DNA from: Pseudomonas helmanticensis
Lineage (GTDB): Bacteria > Pseudomonadota > Gammaproteobacteria > Pseudomonadales > Pseudomonadaceae
Assembly (NCBI RefSeq): GCF_900182985.1
Contig: NZ_FXUY01000001.1
Span: 1,116,001-1,180,000 of the forward strand
Direction of reading: 5' to 3'
Length of the DNA stretch: 64,000 nt
The notes beneath the pieces were generated by a model, which was given only the letters and a program-made list of their open reading frames with translations, had not been told where the DNA came from and searched no databases. Positions 1-10,726 of this stretch are shown piece after piece. Position 1 is the stretch's first letter; every line of letters begins with the position of its first letter. Made by a program: the position numbers and the translations under genes.

Positions 1-475
1 TGGCGTGACTGTCGACGGCAAACCACAGCGCCACCAGACTCAGGTTGACCCAAAAGGTGAATTGCGGATCCAGGTTGGCGTAACCAGCCTGACCGGCAAC
101 AATCGTGAAGCTCATGTAGAGCAGGGCGCAGGCAAAGCTTTTGCGCGGCTGATTCCACAAACGCCGGGCCACCAGGTAGCACAGCAACACGCTCAACCCG
201 GTGCTCAGTGCCGAGGCAAAGCGCACGCCGAACAGGTTCTGCCCGAACAATTCCTGACCCAGCGCAATCATCCAGTAGCCGGCAATCGGCTTCTCGAAAT
301 AGCGCAGGCTCATGAAATGCGGCGACACCCAGTTACCGCTCAGCAGCATGTCCTGGCTGATCTGCGCGTAGCGAGTTTCATCGGGAATCCACAAACCATG
401 ACTGCCCAACGGCAGCAGATAAGCCAGCAGGCAGATTCCCAATAACAAGAGCGGCAATGCCCAGCGTTTAGTCAT
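1..475 (-). CDS. arnT: ArnT, lipid A L-Ara4N transferase (3' end outside window)
   Basis: This is the N-terminal ~158 codons of the inner-membrane glycosyltransferase that moves 4-amino-4-deoxy-L-arabinose from undecaprenyl phosphate onto lipid A. It starts at ATG 475 and overlaps the arnD stop as ATGA. A first membrane segment is followed by the GT-C family features: the periplasmic loop [19 protein letters not shown], with the acidic DE typical of the PMT/ArnT catalytic loop, and then [10 protein letters not shown]. The block [12 protein letters not shown] is nearly identical in the complete paralogue at 12241-13956. The rest of the gene, and any arnE/arnF, would lie to the left of the window. 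Confidence 0.95.
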   Translation of the reverse strand, partial: MTKRWALPLLLLGICLLAYLLPLGSHGLWIPDETRYAQISQDMLLSGNWVSPHFMSLRYFEKPIAGYWMIALGQELFGQNLFGVRFASALSTGLSVLLCYLVARRLWNQPRKSFACALLYMSFTIVAGQAGYANLDPQFTFWVNLSLVALWFAVDSHA

Positions 476-1356
476 GCGCCTTGCACTCCCAGCCAGCCTT
501 CACGGCCGTCGAGGGCGCCGCGTTGTACGCGACCCACGGGCAAGGTGTTGAAGAATTCAGGCAACAAGTCGCCCAGCGGTGCGAAGTCGATGTTGCGCAG
601 GCGCGCATCGGCCAGCAATTGACGAAAATCCTCAGCCATCAGAATCCCTTCTACCTCGGCATGAATGGTGTAGACGTTGAGCTGTTGCGGGCGAAAGTGA
701 TCAAGGATGAAACCGTTGAAATCCCGCGCTGCGACGATCGGGCCGACCACTTCATCGAAGGTCGGCAGGTCCACCGGGATCTGCGGCGTCCCCGGTGTGC
801 CATCGGCGAGCAATGGACGAAACAGGCGCTGCCCCCGGCAATCGCTGTTGTAGCGAAAGCCGAAAGCCTGCTTGGCTTCGATCACGCGCTCGTCCGCGCG
901 CCAGCCGGCGGCGGCTGAACAGGTGATCTTCTCGCCGAGAATGTCGCTCAAGGTGTCGACGCCCTGGCGGATCTGCTCGATCAGCTGTTCGTTGCTCCAG
1001 CGCCCGGCATTGGCTTGCCAGCCGTGGTGATCCCAGGCGTGCAAACCGACTTCATGACCGGCATCGCGGGCCTGACGCATCAGGTGCCCGAGGTCACGGC
1101 CAATCGGTTTGCCCGGCCAGGCAGTCCCGGCCAGCAGAATGTCCCAGCCATACAGGCCGGCCGCGTTGGAACGAAGCATCTTCCAGAGGAACTGCGGGCG
1201 GATCAGGCGCCACAGATGCCGGCCCATATTGTCGGGGCCGACACTGAAGAAAAACGTCGCCTTGATCTGCGCCTCGTCGAGTATTTCCAGCAAACGCGGC
1301 ACACCTTCACGGGTGCCGCGAAAGGTGTCGACGTCGATGCGTAGACCCGCCTGCAT
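472..1356 (-). CDS. arnD: ArnD, 4-deoxy-4-formamido-L-arabinose-phosphoundecaprenol deformylase
   Basis: At 294 residues this is a normal-length member of the NodB/polysaccharide deacetylase family. It removes the formyl group from undecaprenyl-phosphate-L-Ara4FN before transfer to lipid A. The N-terminus [21 protein letters not shown] carries the metal-binding Asp region, and [11 protein letters not shown] supplies the His pair expected of the deacetylase fold. The gene is fourth in arnBCADT. Its ATG overlaps the arnA stop by one base and its own stop overlaps arnT by four, so translational coupling is likely. Confidence 0.95.
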   Translation of the reverse strand: MQAGLRIDVDTFRGTREGVPRLLEILDEAQIKATFFFSVGPDNMGRHLWRLIRPQFLWKMLRSNAAGLYGWDILLAGTAWPGKPIGRDLGHLMRQARDAGHEVGLHAWDHHGWQANAGRWSNEQLIEQIRQGVDTLSDILGEKITCSAAAGWRADERVIEAKQAFGFRYNSDCRGQRLFRPLLADGTPGTPQIPVDLPTFDEVVGPIVAARDFNGFILDHFRPQQLNVYTIHAEVEGILMAEDFRQLLADARLRNIDFAPLGDLLPEFFNTLPVGRVQRGALDGREGWLGVQGA

Positions 1357-3347
1357 TAGCGCTTGTCCGCTTGTTCGAGCATGGCTTCACGCAAAAAGAA
1401 GTCGAGCGTGTTGCCGATGGTCTCGCGCATTTCCACGGTTGGCGTCCAGTCGAGCAGGCGCTTGGCGTTGTCGATGCTTGGCTTGCGGTGCTCGACGTCC
1501 TGATAACCGGCGCCGTAGAACGCCTTGCTTTCAACGTCGCGGAAACCGGCGAACGGCGGGAAGTTGCTGCGCAGCGGATGCGCTTCGAACTGGCGCAGCA
1601 GCTCTTCGCCCAACTGACGGATGCTCGCCTCGTTGTCCGGGTTGCCGATGTTGATGATCTGGCCGTTGCAGACGTCGTTGTCGTTATCGATGATCCGCGC
1701 CAGTGCCTCGACGCCGTCAGCGATGTCGGTGAAGCAGCGTTTCTGCTCGCCGCCGTCGAACAGACGGATCGGTGTGCCCTCGACCAGGTTGAGGATCAAC
1801 TGGGTGATGGCGCGGGAGCTGCCGATACGTGCCGAGTCCAGGCGATCGAGACGCGGGCCCATCCAGTTGAAAGGACGGAACAGGGTGAAATTCAGGCCTT
1901 TGGCGCCGTACGCCCAGATCACCCGGTCGAGCAGTTGCTTGGAGACGGAGTAGATCCAGCGCTGCTTGTTGATCGGGCCAACCACCAGGTTGGACGAGTC
2001 TTCGTCGAAATGCTTGTCCTGGCACATGCCGTAGACTTCCGAGGTCGACGGGAAGATCACGCGCTTGTTGTACTTGACGCAGTAACGCACCAGTTTGAGG
2101 TTTTCTTCGAAGTCGAGTTCGAACACGCGCAGCGGATTACGGGTGTATTCGATCGGCGTGGCGATGGCCACCAGCGGCAGGACCACATCGCACTTCTTGA
2201 TGTGGTACTCGATCCACTCGGAGTGAATGCTGATGTCGCCTTCCACGTAATGGAAGTGCGGATGGCTGCGCAGACGGTCGATGGCGTCGGAACCGATGTC
2301 CAGGCCATAGACTTCGTAGCGGTCATCACGCAGCAGACGCTCGGACAAGTGATTGCCGATGAAGCCGTTGACGCCAAGAATCAGCACGCGAGTACGCCGT
2401 GGCGCACGACCGGACTCGGCACCGCGCAGCAGCGAGCCGTCGACCAGACCCAGCTCGTTGGCCAGTTGCGGGCCGCTGAGGAACAGGCCGTTGTCGTTGC
2501 GCTGGCCGGAGAGCACCACCAGCGAATCTTCACCGCAGGCAATGCGCAGCGGATCGACGCTGATCACGCGGCCCGGTGCCTGACCGTCGTTGCCTTTGAC
2601 GACTGCAGCGCTCCAGACGATCAGTTTGTGTTCGCCCACGGCGCAGAAAGCACCCGGGTAGGGTTGGGTTACGGCACGCACCAGATTGAACAGTTGCTCG
2701 GCCGGTTGCGCCCAGACCAGTTTGCCGTCGGCGGCAGTGCGACGACCGAATACCGTGGCTTTCGATTCGTCCTGCGCGGTTTCGCTGATCTTGCCCTGGA
2801 GCATTGCTGGCAGGGTATCGCGCAGCAGGTCGGAGGCGGCGATGCGCAGTTTGCTGTGCAGGCTCAGCGCGGTGTCGCTGCGTTCAATGGCCACGCGTTG
2901 CTGGGCGACGATGGCGCCGGCGTCGGCACGCGTGACCATGCGGTGCAGGGTCACGCCGGTTTCGGTCTCGCCGTTGACCAGCACCCAGTTGGCCGGGGCG
3001 CGACCACGGTAGCTCGGCAGCAGCGAACCGTGCAGGTTGAACGCGCCTTTTTTGGCAGTGGCCAGCAGCGCTTCGCTCAGCAGGTTGCGGTAGTAGAACG
3101 AGAAGATGAACTCAGGGTCGAGCTTGGCAATGCGCTCGATCCACAGTGGGTGATTGACGTCTTCCGGGGCGTGCACCGGGATGCCTTTTTGCGCGCACAG
3201 TTGCGCAACCGAGGCATAGAACGCGGTTTCTTTCGGGTCATCGGCGTGAGTGAACACGGCAGCGATGTCGTAGCCGCTGTCGAGCAGGGCTTGAATGCCG
3301 GCGCAGCCAATGTCGTGGTAAGCGAAGACAACAGTTTTTGCACTCAT
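1356..3347 (-). CDS. arnA: ArnA, bifunctional UDP-GlcA decarboxylase / UDP-L-Ara4N formyltransferase
   Basis: This 663-residue cytoplasmic protein fuses two enzymes. The N-terminal ~300 residues are a methionyl-tRNA-formyltransferase-like domain with the [15 protein letters not shown] motif, which holds the catalytic Asn/His, and a downstream Asp. The C-terminal ~340 residues are an NAD-dependent short-chain epimerase/decarboxylase fold. It shows the dinucleotide motif GVNGFIG, the STSEVYG segment with the catalytic Glu, and YSVSK matching YxxxK. The two activities oxidatively decarboxylate UDP-glucuronate and N-formylate UDP-L-Ara4N. The start overlaps the arnC stop by four bases (ATGA). Confidence 0.97.
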   Translation of the reverse strand: MSAKTVVFAYHDIGCAGIQALLDSGYDIAAVFTHADDPKETAFYASVAQLCAQKGIPVHAPEDVNHPLWIERIAKLDPEFIFSFYYRNLLSEALLATAKKGAFNLHGSLLPSYRGRAPANWVLVNGETETGVTLHRMVTRADAGAIVAQQRVAIERSDTALSLHSKLRIAASDLLRDTLPAMLQGKISETAQDESKATVFGRRTAADGKLVWAQPAEQLFNLVRAVTQPYPGAFCAVGEHKLIVWSAAVVKGNDGQAPGRVISVDPLRIACGEDSLVVLSGQRNDNGLFLSGPQLANELGLVDGSLLRGAESGRAPRRTRVLILGVNGFIGNHLSERLLRDDRYEVYGLDIGSDAIDRLRSHPHFHYVEGDISIHSEWIEYHIKKCDVVLPLVAIATPIEYTRNPLRVFELDFEENLKLVRYCVKYNKRVIFPSTSEVYGMCQDKHFDEDSSNLVVGPINKQRWIYSVSKQLLDRVIWAYGAKGLNFTLFRPFNWMGPRLDRLDSARIGSSRAITQLILNLVEGTPIRLFDGGEQKRCFTDIADGVEALARIIDNDNDVCNGQIINIGNPDNEASIRQLGEELLRQFEAHPLRSNFPPFAGFRDVESKAFYGAGYQDVEHRKPSIDNAKRLLDWTPTVEMRETIGNTLDFFLREAMLEQADKR

Positions 3348-4378
3348 GAGAGAACCTGACCGGAAGTAGAAGTGGAATTGGAAGTGGAAGAAAGACCGTC
3401 AACGGTGACCGCAGGCGCCGGGTGGGAGGCGTGGCTGCGCAAGACTTTTTCAATGAAGAAGCGCGGACGGGCACGCACGTCGCTGTACATGCGCCCAAGG
3501 TATTCGCCGAGCAGGCCCATGCCGATGAACTGGCCACCGGTGAACACGAACAACACGGCGAACAGCACAAACAAGCCATCGCCCGCCCAGCCGGCGCCGA
3601 GCGTCAGGCGCAGGACAATCAGCACGGCGGCAAACAACAAGCCGAGCCCGGCCATGGCGAAGCCGACGATGCTCAGCAAGCGCAACGGCGTGGTGGTCAT
3701 GCAGGTGATCAGGTCGAACATCAGGTTGATCAAACGCATCGGGCTGTATTTCGAATCGCCGTGTTCACGCTCGGCGTGGGCGACGACGATTTCCGTGGTG
3801 TGGCGGGCGAAGCTGTTGGCCAGAATCGGGATGAAGGTGCTGCGTTCGCGGCAGGCAAGCATCGCGTCGATGATCGTCCGGCGGTAAGCGCGGAGCATGC
3901 AGCCGTAGTCGCTCATGGCGACGCCGGTGGAGCGTTGCACGGCGAGGTTGATCAGCTTCGACGGGTAGCGGCGCAGCGCCGAATCCTGGCGGTTGCCGCG
4001 CACGGTGCCGACCACGTCGTAACCCTTTTCGGCTTCGGCGACCAGGCGCGGGATTTCTTCCGGCGGGTTCTGCAGGTCGGCGTCGAGGGTGATGACCACG
4101 TCGCCCTTGCACTGTTCGAAACCGGCCATGATTGCCGCGTGCTGGCCGTAGTTGCGGTTGAGAATGACCGCGACGAACGGGCTGTCTTCGCGGGTCGCGG
4201 CTTCTTCGAGAAGGTTGGCGGATTCGTCACGGCTACCGTCGTCGACGAGGACGATTTCATAGTCGTGACGCAGCATCCGGCACGCCGCTTCGGTGCGGCG
4301 CAACAGTTCCGGCAGGCTGTCCTGTTCGTTGTAGACCGGGATGACGATCGACACACAGCGGATCGGATAGGGTTTCAC
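3344..4378 (-). CDS. arnC: ArnC, undecaprenyl-phosphate L-Ara4FN transferase
   Basis: This is a GT2-family glycosyltransferase of 344 residues that loads formylated aminoarabinose onto undecaprenyl phosphate at the inner face of the cytoplasmic membrane. The N-terminal nucleotide-sugar domain begins with [14 protein letters not shown] and contains [13 protein letters not shown], a DxD-like metal site. Two strongly hydrophobic segments near residues 230-290 anchor it in the membrane and are followed by GEYLGRMY, typical of DPM1/ArnC proteins. The start overlaps the end of arnB by four bases. Confidence 0.96.
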   Translation of the reverse strand: MKPYPIRCVSIVIPVYNEQDSLPELLRRTEAACRMLRHDYEIVLVDDGSRDESANLLEEAATREDSPFVAVILNRNYGQHAAIMAGFEQCKGDVVITLDADLQNPPEEIPRLVAEAEKGYDVVGTVRGNRQDSALRRYPSKLINLAVQRSTGVAMSDYGCMLRAYRRTIIDAMLACRERSTFIPILANSFARHTTEIVVAHAEREHGDSKYSPMRLINLMFDLITCMTTTPLRLLSIVGFAMAGLGLLFAAVLIVLRLTLGAGWAGDGLFVLFAVLFVFTGGQFIGMGLLGEYLGRMYSDVRARPRFFIEKVLRSHASHPAPAVTVDGLSSTSNSTSTSGQVLS

Positions 4379-5523
4379 AGGCGTTTGTCCATAAGAGTGG
4401 CGATGGCGCCGACCACGCGATCAAGGTCTTGATCGCTCATGTCGGGGAACAACGGAATCGAGCACAGCCGCGCCGAGTTCCATTCGGTGTTGGGCAGGTA
4501 CAGGTCGGGATCACGCTGGCGATACCAGGTGTGCAGGTGGGTGGCGATGAAATGGATACCGGTGCCGATGCCCTGGTCCTGCAAGCCTTTCATGAAGGCT
4601 TCACGGTCCATGCCGCAGCGCTCGCTGTCGATGCGCAGGATGAACAGGTGCCAGGCGTGTTGCTGGGCGTAGGCGGGCAGGGCCAGCGGTTGCACCGGCA
4701 GGCCTTCGAGTTTTTGCCGGTAGGCGGTGGCCAGCTCGGTGCGGCGCGCGTTGATTGCATCCAGGCGCTCGAGCTGCACCAGCGCGATGGCAGCGTTGAT
4801 GTCGGCCAGGTTGTATTTGAAACCCGGCTCCATCACCTGCGCCTGCGGCTTGCGGCCACCGGTCAGGCGGTCGTAGGCATCCACACCGAGGCCGTGGAAT
4901 TTGAGCATGCGCACACGGCTGGCGAGGGCTTCGTCGTCGGTGACGAACATTGCGCCTTCTGCACAGGTCATGTTCTTGATCGCATGGAACGAGAAAATCG
5001 CCGTGCCTCGCGAGCCTACATGGCGGCCCTTGTAGCGGGTGCCGGCGGCATGGGCGGCGTCTTCGATCACTGCGATGCCGTGCTTGTCGGCCAGCGCGTA
5101 CAGCGGATCGAGATCGAATGCGGCACCGGCGTAATGCACCGGGATGATCGCTTTGGTGCGTGGAGTGATTGCCGCTTCGATACGCGCAGCGTCGGTCATC
5201 AGGGTGTCGCGGTCGACGTCGACGAACACCGGTTTGGCGCCGAGCAGCGAGATCATGTTGGCGGTCGAGACCCAGGTTTGCGACGGGGTGATGACTTCGT
5301 CACCCGGGCCGATGCCCAAGGCGAGCAGCGCGATGTGCATGCCACCGGTTGCCGAGGAAAGTGCTACCGCATGCCGGCAACCAACGTAGTCTGCGAATTG
5401 TTCTTCGAGTGCCTGATTTTTAGGCCCGGTGGTAATCCAGCCGGAACGCAATACTTGCTCTACGGCTGCAATTTCTTCTTCGCCGATACTCGGGCGAGAA
5501 AAAGGGAGAAACGCCTGACTCAT
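4375..5523 (-). CDS. arnB: ArnB, UDP-L-Ara4O aminotransferase (first gene of arn operon)
   Basis: This PLP-dependent aminotransferase of the DegT/DnrJ/EryC1 family has 382 residues. It converts UDP-4-ketopentose to UDP-L-Ara4N. The internal aldimine lysine lies in [14 protein letters not shown], and [13 protein letters not shown] supplies the PLP-binding Asp region. I chose ATG 5523 over an in-frame GTG six bases upstream because a GAGG lies five bases before this ATG. It is the promoter-proximal gene of arnBCADT. The operon confers cationic peptide and polymyxin resistance in relatives, usually under PmrAB/PhoPQ control; no clear PmrA or PhoP box could be picked out upstream. Confidence 0.96.
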   Translation of the reverse strand: MSQAFLPFSRPSIGEEEIAAVEQVLRSGWITTGPKNQALEEQFADYVGCRHAVALSSATGGMHIALLALGIGPGDEVITPSQTWVSTANMISLLGAKPVFVDVDRDTLMTDAARIEAAITPRTKAIIPVHYAGAAFDLDPLYALADKHGIAVIEDAAHAAGTRYKGRHVGSRGTAIFSFHAIKNMTCAEGAMFVTDDEALASRVRMLKFHGLGVDAYDRLTGGRKPQAQVMEPGFKYNLADINAAIALVQLERLDAINARRTELATAYRQKLEGLPVQPLALPAYAQQHAWHLFILRIDSERCGMDREAFMKGLQDQGIGTGIHFIATHLHTWYRQRDPDLYLPNTEWNSARLCSIPLFPDMSDQDLDRVVGAIATLMDKRL

Positions 5524-5853
5524 GGACACCTCATCACAAACAATCAGAAGAAAACCAACTCTTTAAATAGGATCCAATTTCCGCGTAGACGCAAAAATTA
5601 CCTTTGCATCAATAAGTTGCTGAAACGGCTTCCGTCGGGGGCTGGTTGACTTTTGTGGCTTCGCGCGGCAGTTTGGACAGGGCCGACACGGGATCTGTTG
5701 GAATTAAGGTTATGCCCGTTTTTGTGAAAGGAACATGAAAAACCGGTCGGCGAATCGTTTATCTGGAACTCATACAGCCGCTGTTCAGACTTCTACCGTT
5801 TATCGTCATTTTTAGTAGAAAAGTCCTACAGAAGTGTTCCCCTTAGACGGGGA
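5524..5853. promoter_or_regulatory. Divergent intergenic region between arnB and the integrase
   Basis: About 330 bases without a gene. On the minus strand near arnB there is an AT-rich TATTTAAA stretch that could serve as a -10, but no convincing -35 accompanies it. At 5837-5854 the sequence TTCCCC-TTAGAC-GGGGAA forms a six-base-pair hairpin that covers the first base of the putative integrase ATG. It lacks a U-tract, so it is not a good terminator. Two GTTTATC words occur near 5756 and 5799, but their spacing does not match a PhoP box. Confidence 0.4.
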
Positions 5854-6846
5854 ATGTTGCAGTTGTTAGTTGGTGTGTTGAATTGTTTTTACTCAAGGCC
5901 TTTACGTTTGATTGACTTGCCCGCTGTTCCGTTGGAAACCCGCCAAACCAATCCGATGACCGTGTATCTGGCACGCCTGGCACCTTCCAGCCAGCTGACC
6001 ATGCGTTACGTTTTGCAGGACGCTGCCGATCGCCTCGGCTTTGCCGAGATGAATGTCGAAGATATTCCCTGGCACGCGTTACAACCTGAAGATGTTGTCG
6101 CGCTGGTGGCCGCTTTACGCGAAGACAACTACGCGCCGAACACTTCTTCGCTGTATGTCAATGCCATACGCGGTGTAATGAATGAAGCCTGGCGCATGAG
6201 CCTGATCAGCCAGGATCATCTTTTGAAGATGCGTTCGGTAAAAGGCATTGCCGGTACGCGACTGTCGCAGGGGCGCAATCTCAAGCGCACCTTGATTCAC
6301 GAACTGATGGAAGTCTGCGCCGCCGACCCGCGCCCGCAGGGCCTGCGCGACGCGGCAGTGATCGCACTGTTGTATGGCACCGGCATGCGCAAGTCGGAAT
6401 CAGTGGATCTGGATTTGAATCAGGTCGATTTCCGCGAACGCAGCCTGACCGTCACCGGCAAGGGCAACAAGCAACTGATCAAATATGCACCGACGTGGGC
6501 GTTCGACAAGCTCAATAAATGGCTGGAGTTCCGCCGCGAGCAGCTCAAGGAAGGCGAGAGCGACGATGCCTTTCTGTTCAACCGCATCCGCCGTGGCAGC
6601 CACATCACCCGTGAGCGCATCACCAAACACGCGATCTACTACATCGCACGTCAGCGTGGCACCCAGGTCGGGGTGAAGATCATGCCGCACGATTTCCGTC
6701 GCTCGTTCATCACCCGGGTGATCGAGGAGCACGATCTGTCGATTGCGCAGAAGCTCGCCCACCACAGCAATATCCAGACCACCGCCAACTACGATGTGCG
6801 CGATGACAACGAGCGGCGGCGTGCGGTGGATCGCTTCGATCTCTGA
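5854..6846 (+). CDS. Tyrosine recombinase / site-specific integrase, orphan
   Basis: This phage-integrase-family protein has up to 330 residues. The core-binding region spans about 35-135 and the catalytic domain about 150-320. The usual residues are visible: Arg in GTGMRKSE, Lys in TGKGNK, His and Arg in HDFRRS, the second His in LAHHSN, and the Tyr nucleophile in TTANY. The start is uncertain. ATG 5854 sits directly against a GGGGA within a hairpin, so TTG 5863 or a later start such as ATG 5956 is possible. There is no excisionase, att repeat or tRNA nearby, so it looks like a resident chromosomal recombinase. It converges on the ABC ATPase gene with zero spacing. Confidence 0.85.
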   Translation: MLQLLVGVLNCFYSRPLRLIDLPAVPLETRQTNPMTVYLARLAPSSQLTMRYVLQDAADRLGFAEMNVEDIPWHALQPEDVVALVAALREDNYAPNTSSLYVNAIRGVMNEAWRMSLISQDHLLKMRSVKGIAGTRLSQGRNLKRTLIHELMEVCAADPRPQGLRDAAVIALLYGTGMRKSESVDLDLNQVDFRERSLTVTGKGNKQLIKYAPTWAFDKLNKWLEFRREQLKEGESDDAFLFNRIRRGSHITRERITKHAIYYIARQRGTQVGVKIMPHDFRRSFITRVIEEHDLSIAQKLAHHSNIQTTANYDVRDDNERRRAVDRFDL

Positions 6847-7905
6847 TCAGAGCGCGGCGAACACGTGGGCTGCACCGAGCACCGACAATTGCACCGCGCT
6901 GCCGGCGGGTGGCGCGTGCATACCGGAGCTGCGCACCAGTAGCGAACGGCCCGGCGCATGACTGGCGGGGGAGCGCAGTTCGACCGTCAGCGTGCAGGTG
7001 TTGCCGGCGAAATCACGTTCGGTGACCACTGCATCGCAGCTCGGAGCGCCAATGACGGTGCCGCCGACCTGCAATTGTTCCGGTCGCAGCATGATTTGCG
7101 CATCGCCAATGAAGCCATTGCTGTTGACTGGCACCGGGCCGAGATCGCAGTGCGCCCAACCGGATTCGATGCGCGCCGGCATCACCACGGCTTCACCGAG
7201 AAAGTGCGCGGTCTGCTCATCTTCCGGATAACGATAGAGATCCATCGGATGCCCGGACTGCACCAGGCGACCGCCGCGCATCACCGCCAACTGGTCGGCA
7301 AATGACAGTGCTTCGCCCTGATCGTGGGTGACCAGGATGGTCGTCACGCCAGCATCCGCCAACAGTCGCGCGACCATTTTGCGCATGACGCTGCGCAGGC
7401 CGGTATCGAGCGCGGAGAACGGTTCGTCGAGCAGCATCAGGCGTGGTTGTTGGGCCAGCGCGCGCGCCAGTGAAACCCTTTGCTGCTGGCCACCGGACAA
7501 CTCATGCGGCCAGCGCTGGGCCATGTTGGCGTCCAGCGCGACGCTGTCCATCAGTTGCGCGATGCGCTCGTGTCGCGCCGTGCCGGTGAGGGCCAGACCG
7601 AAGCCGATGTTGGCGCTCACCGTCATGTGCGGGAACAGCGCGCCGTCCTGCGGCACGTAGCCGATCTGGCGCTGATAAGCCGGAACCGCGTGGCTGCTGT
7701 CGACCAGTACCTGACCGTTAAGAGTCAGGCTGCCGGCGTCGGGGAATTCGAAACCGGCGATCATCCGCAACAGCGTGGTTTTACCGGAACCCGAAGGGCC
7801 GACAATCACCGTGCGGCTGCCGGTCGGTACGGACAGGCAGATGTCATCCAGCGCTTTCTGCGCGCCAAAGGCTTTGCTCAGGGAGATCAGTTCAAGTGCG
7901 TTCAT
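6847..7905 (-). CDS. Fe(III)-type ABC transporter ATP-binding protein
   Basis: A 352-residue ABC ATPase with Walker [11 protein letters not shown]-loop, signature [15 protein letters not shown], Walker [13 protein letters not shown] and a C-terminal TOBE-like region from about residue 240. It powers the permease encoded immediately upstream; its ATG overlaps the permease stop as ATGA. The set resembles FbpABC/HitABC ferric iron importers, which take free ferric ion from the periplasm. A putrescine or thiamine importer is a less likely alternative, because the partner binding protein and the Fur-like site point to iron. Confidence 0.9.
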   Translation of the reverse strand: MNALELISLSKAFGAQKALDDICLSVPTGSRTVIVGPSGSGKTTLLRMIAGFEFPDAGSLTLNGQVLVDSSHAVPAYQRQIGYVPQDGALFPHMTVSANIGFGLALTGTARHERIAQLMDSVALDANMAQRWPHELSGGQQQRVSLARALAQQPRLMLLDEPFSALDTGLRSVMRKMVARLLADAGVTTILVTHDQGEALSFADQLAVMRGGRLVQSGHPMDLYRYPEDEQTAHFLGEAVVMPARIESGWAHCDLGPVPVNSNGFIGDAQIMLRPEQLQVGGTVIGAPSCDAVVTERDFAGNTCTLTVELRSPASHAPGRSLLVRSSGMHAPPAGSAVQLSVLGAAHVFAAL

Positions 7906-9500
7906 CGGCCCGCGGTGCGCCTGGATTGGTGGTAGAGGATGGCCGTCAGTGGCAGCGATAACAGCACCATCAGCAGTGCGTAAGGCGCCGCAGCGGCGTA
8001 ATCGATTTCGCTGGTCATGGCCCAGAATCCGGTCGCGAGGGTGCGCGTGCCGTTGGGCGCGAGCAGCAGGGTCGCGGTCAGTTCATTGGTAATCGCCAGA
8101 AACACCAGTGCTGCGCCGGCTGCCGCACCCGGTGCGGCGAGGCGCAGGGTGATCAGCCACAAGGCACGCAACGGTGAGCGGCCGAGGCTTTGCGCGATGT
8201 TTTCCAGCTCCACCGGCGCTTGGGCAAAACCGGCGCGCAGGCTGACCAGTGCGCGCGGCAGGAACATCAGCAGGTAGGCCAGCAACACGGTGATGGTGGT
8301 CTGGTAGATCGGTCGGGCGAAATGGATGGTCACGGTCACCAGCGCCAATGCGACGACAATCCCCGGCAACGAACTGGTGATGTAGTTGCAGCCTTCCAGC
8401 AAACGTTGCAGTTTGCCGGGCGCACGGATCGACAACCAGGCAATCGGTATCGCCGCGAGGCTGGTCAGCAACGCGCCGGCCACGCCGAACGACAGGGTTT
8501 GCAACAACGCGGGCAGCAATTCGTCGCCGCCCCAGACCTCCACACCTCCGGCGATCAACCAACGCCCCAAGGTCAGCAACGGTACGCCGAGAGCGAGCAG
8601 GCACGTCAGCACTTGCAGGCCCAGCCCGAGCGCTTTGGCGCCGCGACTCATCAACATGGTGCGTTGTTCGCGCGCACTGCCGGAACCCACGCGGGCATAA
8701 CGCGCCTTGCCACGGGCGGCGGATTCGACCGTGAGCATCGCCAGACAGCACAGGGCCAGAACGCCGGCGAGCATGTTGGCTGCCGGGCCGTTGAAGGTCG
8801 ATTTGAACTGATCGAAAATCGCCGTGGTGAACGTATCGAAACGGATCATCGCGTAGAGGCCGTACTCGGCCAGCAGATGCAAACCCACTAGCAGTGCACC
8901 GCCACAAATCGCCAGGCGCAACTGCGGCAGCACCACACGAAAAAACACCGCCCAAGGCTTGAGACCGAGGGATTCGGCAACGTCTTCTATCGCTGGATCG
9001 AGTCGCCGCAAGGTCGCCGCAACCGGCAGATAAAGGAACGGGAAATAGGCGATCACTGACACCAGCACTCCGGCCGGCAATCCATGGATCGATGGGATCA
9101 GGCTGACCCACGCATAGCTGTGCACGAACGCCGGTACCGCCAACGGCGCCACTGCAAGCAATGACCACAGGCGCCGGCCGGGCAGGTTGCTGCGCTCGGT
9201 CAGCCACGCCAGCGTCGTGCCGAGCACAATGCACAAGGGCAGGGTGATCAACACCAGCAGCACCGTGTTGATCAGCAGTTCGGCGACGCGTGGACGAAAC
9301 ACCAGGGCTTCGATTGTCGCCCAGCCTGTCGCCCACGACACGCCGATCACAAACGCAATCGGCAGCAACGACAACAGTGAAACCGTGATCGCCAAGGCAA
9401 CCACCCACGATCCCCCGCGACCAGTGAGGGCGCGGGTTTTCAGTGGCAGGTGAGCGGAAGACGCCGCAGCGATTTCCGCCGGTAAAGGTTCCGGGATCAC
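7902..9500 (-). CDS. Fe(III)-type ABC transporter permease (fused two-domain)
   Basis: A 532-residue inner-membrane protein with about twelve hydrophobic segments, arranged as two tandem binding-protein-dependent transport domains. Each half has an EAA-like loop that contacts the ATPase: [16 protein letters not shown] in the first and [16 protein letters not shown] in the second. A single fused permease serving one ATPase is the usual FbpB/SfuB arrangement. The start codon is GTG at 9500 and abuts the stop of the binding-protein gene, so the three genes form one minus-strand operon. Confidence 0.9.
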   Translation of the reverse strand: MIPEPLPAEIAAASSAHLPLKTRALTGRGGSWVVALAITVSLLSLLPIAFVIGVSWATGWATIEALVFRPRVAELLINTVLLVLITLPLCIVLGTTLAWLTERSNLPGRRLWSLLAVAPLAVPAFVHSYAWVSLIPSIHGLPAGVLVSVIAYFPFLYLPVAATLRRLDPAIEDVAESLGLKPWAVFFRVVLPQLRLAICGGALLVGLHLLAEYGLYAMIRFDTFTTAIFDQFKSTFNGPAANMLAGVLALCCLAMLTVESAARGKARYARVGSGSAREQRTMLMSRGAKALGLGLQVLTCLLALGVPLLTLGRWLIAGGVEVWGGDELLPALLQTLSFGVAGALLTSLAAIPIAWLSIRAPGKLQRLLEGCNYITSSLPGIVVALALVTVTIHFARPIYQTTITVLLAYLLMFLPRALVSLRAGFAQAPVELENIAQSLGRSPLRALWLITLRLAAPGAAAGAALVFLAITNELTATLLLAPNGTRTLATGFWAMTSEIDYAAAAPYALLMVLLSLPLTAILYHQSRRTAGR

Positions 9501-10514
9501 TTACAGGATTCCCGCCTGGGTCATCAGCTCGACGGCTTTCTTGCTGTCGAGTTTCGACGCATCGACTTTTGGCGCATCGAGCTCCTTCAACGGCGTCAGT
9601 TTCGAATTGGAAGGCGCGTCTTTGCCCACCGCGTACTCAAACGAGGTGCCGCTATGGAGGATTTCCTGGCCTTCCTTGCCGGTGATGTATTTGACGAACT
9701 TCTGCGCGTCTTCCTGGTGTTTGCTGGAGGCCAGCACGCCGGCGCCGGAGGTACTGACGAACGCGCCCGGGTCCTGATGTTTGAAATAGTAGAGCTTGGT
9801 GTTCTGGCTGTTTTCGCCGGTCTTGGACTGATCGACGAAGCTGTAATAGTGATAGATCACGCCGCTGTCGATCTGGCCGGCGTTGACTGCTTTGAGCACG
9901 GCGCTGTTGCCGCGATACACGGTGGCATTGGTTTTCATGCCTTTGAGCCAGTCGAGCGTGGCGGCTTCGCCTTTTTGCTCCAGCACCGCAGCGACGATGG
10001 CCTGAAAATCAGCACCGGCCGGGGAGGCGGCCCAGCGACCTTTCCAGTCCGGTTTGGCCAGGTCGAGCAGGGATTTCGGCAGGTCTTTTTCGGCAAGTTT
10101 CGCCGGGTTGTAGACGAATACCGTGGAGCGCGCAGCGATGCCGATCCACTGGCCGTGGGCCGGACGGTACGCCGCATCGACTTGTTCCAGCGTGGCGGGC
10201 GCGATCGGCGCGAACAATTTGGCGTTGTCGACCAGCACCATCGCCGGGGAGTTTTCGGTGAGGAACACATCCGCCGGAGAGGCCGCGCCTTCCTGTACCA
10301 GTTGATTGCCCATTTCGGTGTCATCGCCATTGCGAATGGTCACCGGAATGCCGGTCTCTTCGGTAAAGCCGGCGACCCAGGCCTTGGTCAGGCTTTCATG
10401 CTGCGCGTTGTAAACCAATAGACCGACGCCGTCGGCGGCGTAGGCCTGGCTGGCAGCGAGCAGGGCGGTGGCCAGCAACGCGCGTTTCAGGAAGGACGGA
10501 AACTGTGGATTCAT
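9501..10514 (-). CDS. Fe(III) ABC transporter periplasmic binding protein
   Basis: A 337-residue class of periplasmic iron-binding protein (FbpA/AfuA-like, extracellular solute-binding family 1). ATG 10514 was chosen because a signal peptide follows directly, ending ASQAYA before ADGVGLLVYNAQ, and because a CAGGAG lies about nine bases upstream. Upstream in-frame codons would place residues ahead of the signal peptide. Further features are TEETGIPVTIRNGD, LTENSPAMVLVD and GVIYHYYSFVDQ. It is the first gene of the operon and lies downstream of a Fur-like palindrome. Confidence 0.9.
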   Translation of the reverse strand: MNPQFPSFLKRALLATALLAASQAYAADGVGLLVYNAQHESLTKAWVAGFTEETGIPVTIRNGDDTEMGNQLVQEGAASPADVFLTENSPAMVLVDNAKLFAPIAPATLEQVDAAYRPAHGQWIGIAARSTVFVYNPAKLAEKDLPKSLLDLAKPDWKGRWAASPAGADFQAIVAAVLEQKGEAATLDWLKGMKTNATVYRGNSAVLKAVNAGQIDSGVIYHYYSFVDQSKTGENSQNTKLYYFKHQDPGAFVSTSGAGVLASSKHQEDAQKFVKYITGKEGQEILHSGTSFEYAVGKDAPSNSKLTPLKELDAPKVDASKLDSKKAVELMTQAGIL

Positions 10515-10573
10515 GACGACAACGCTCCTGTTTTTTTTGACGTTATGGGCAGGCACTCGCGAGCGGACTTCAA

Positions 10574-10588
10574 TGCGAATGATTTGCA
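10574..10588. promoter_or_regulatory. Candidate Fur box upstream of iron ABC operon
   Basis: TGCGAATGATTTGCA is an inverted repeat (TGCxAAxxxTTxGCA). It resembles Pseudomonas Fur sites of the GCGAATGATTTGCAT type and lies about 60 bases upstream of the binding-protein ATG. A second Fur-like half-site run, GTCATTTTCATTCAG, is at 10656-10670. Both fit iron-repressed transcription of the downstream minus-strand operon. Confidence 0.65.
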
Positions 10589-10726
10589 TATGTTGAGTCG
10601 CAGGCAATGTAGAGAGGCAAATGAGAAAAAAACGTCAAACAGACCGTTAATACATGTCATTTTCATTCAGATTAGCAGCGACTTGAAAACGCACGATTGC
10701 CGTGCGTCATTCAACGTCATGAGATT

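Noticed and set aside
1371..3359. 662-codon plus-strand frame opposite arnA
   Set aside because: arnA on the minus strand is unmistakable. The opposite frame is a composition shadow with no recognisable motif.
5854..6846. Prophage or genomic island suggested by the integrase
   Set aside because: No phage genes, tRNA target, direct repeats or composition shift beside it; neighbours are core arn and iron-uptake genes.
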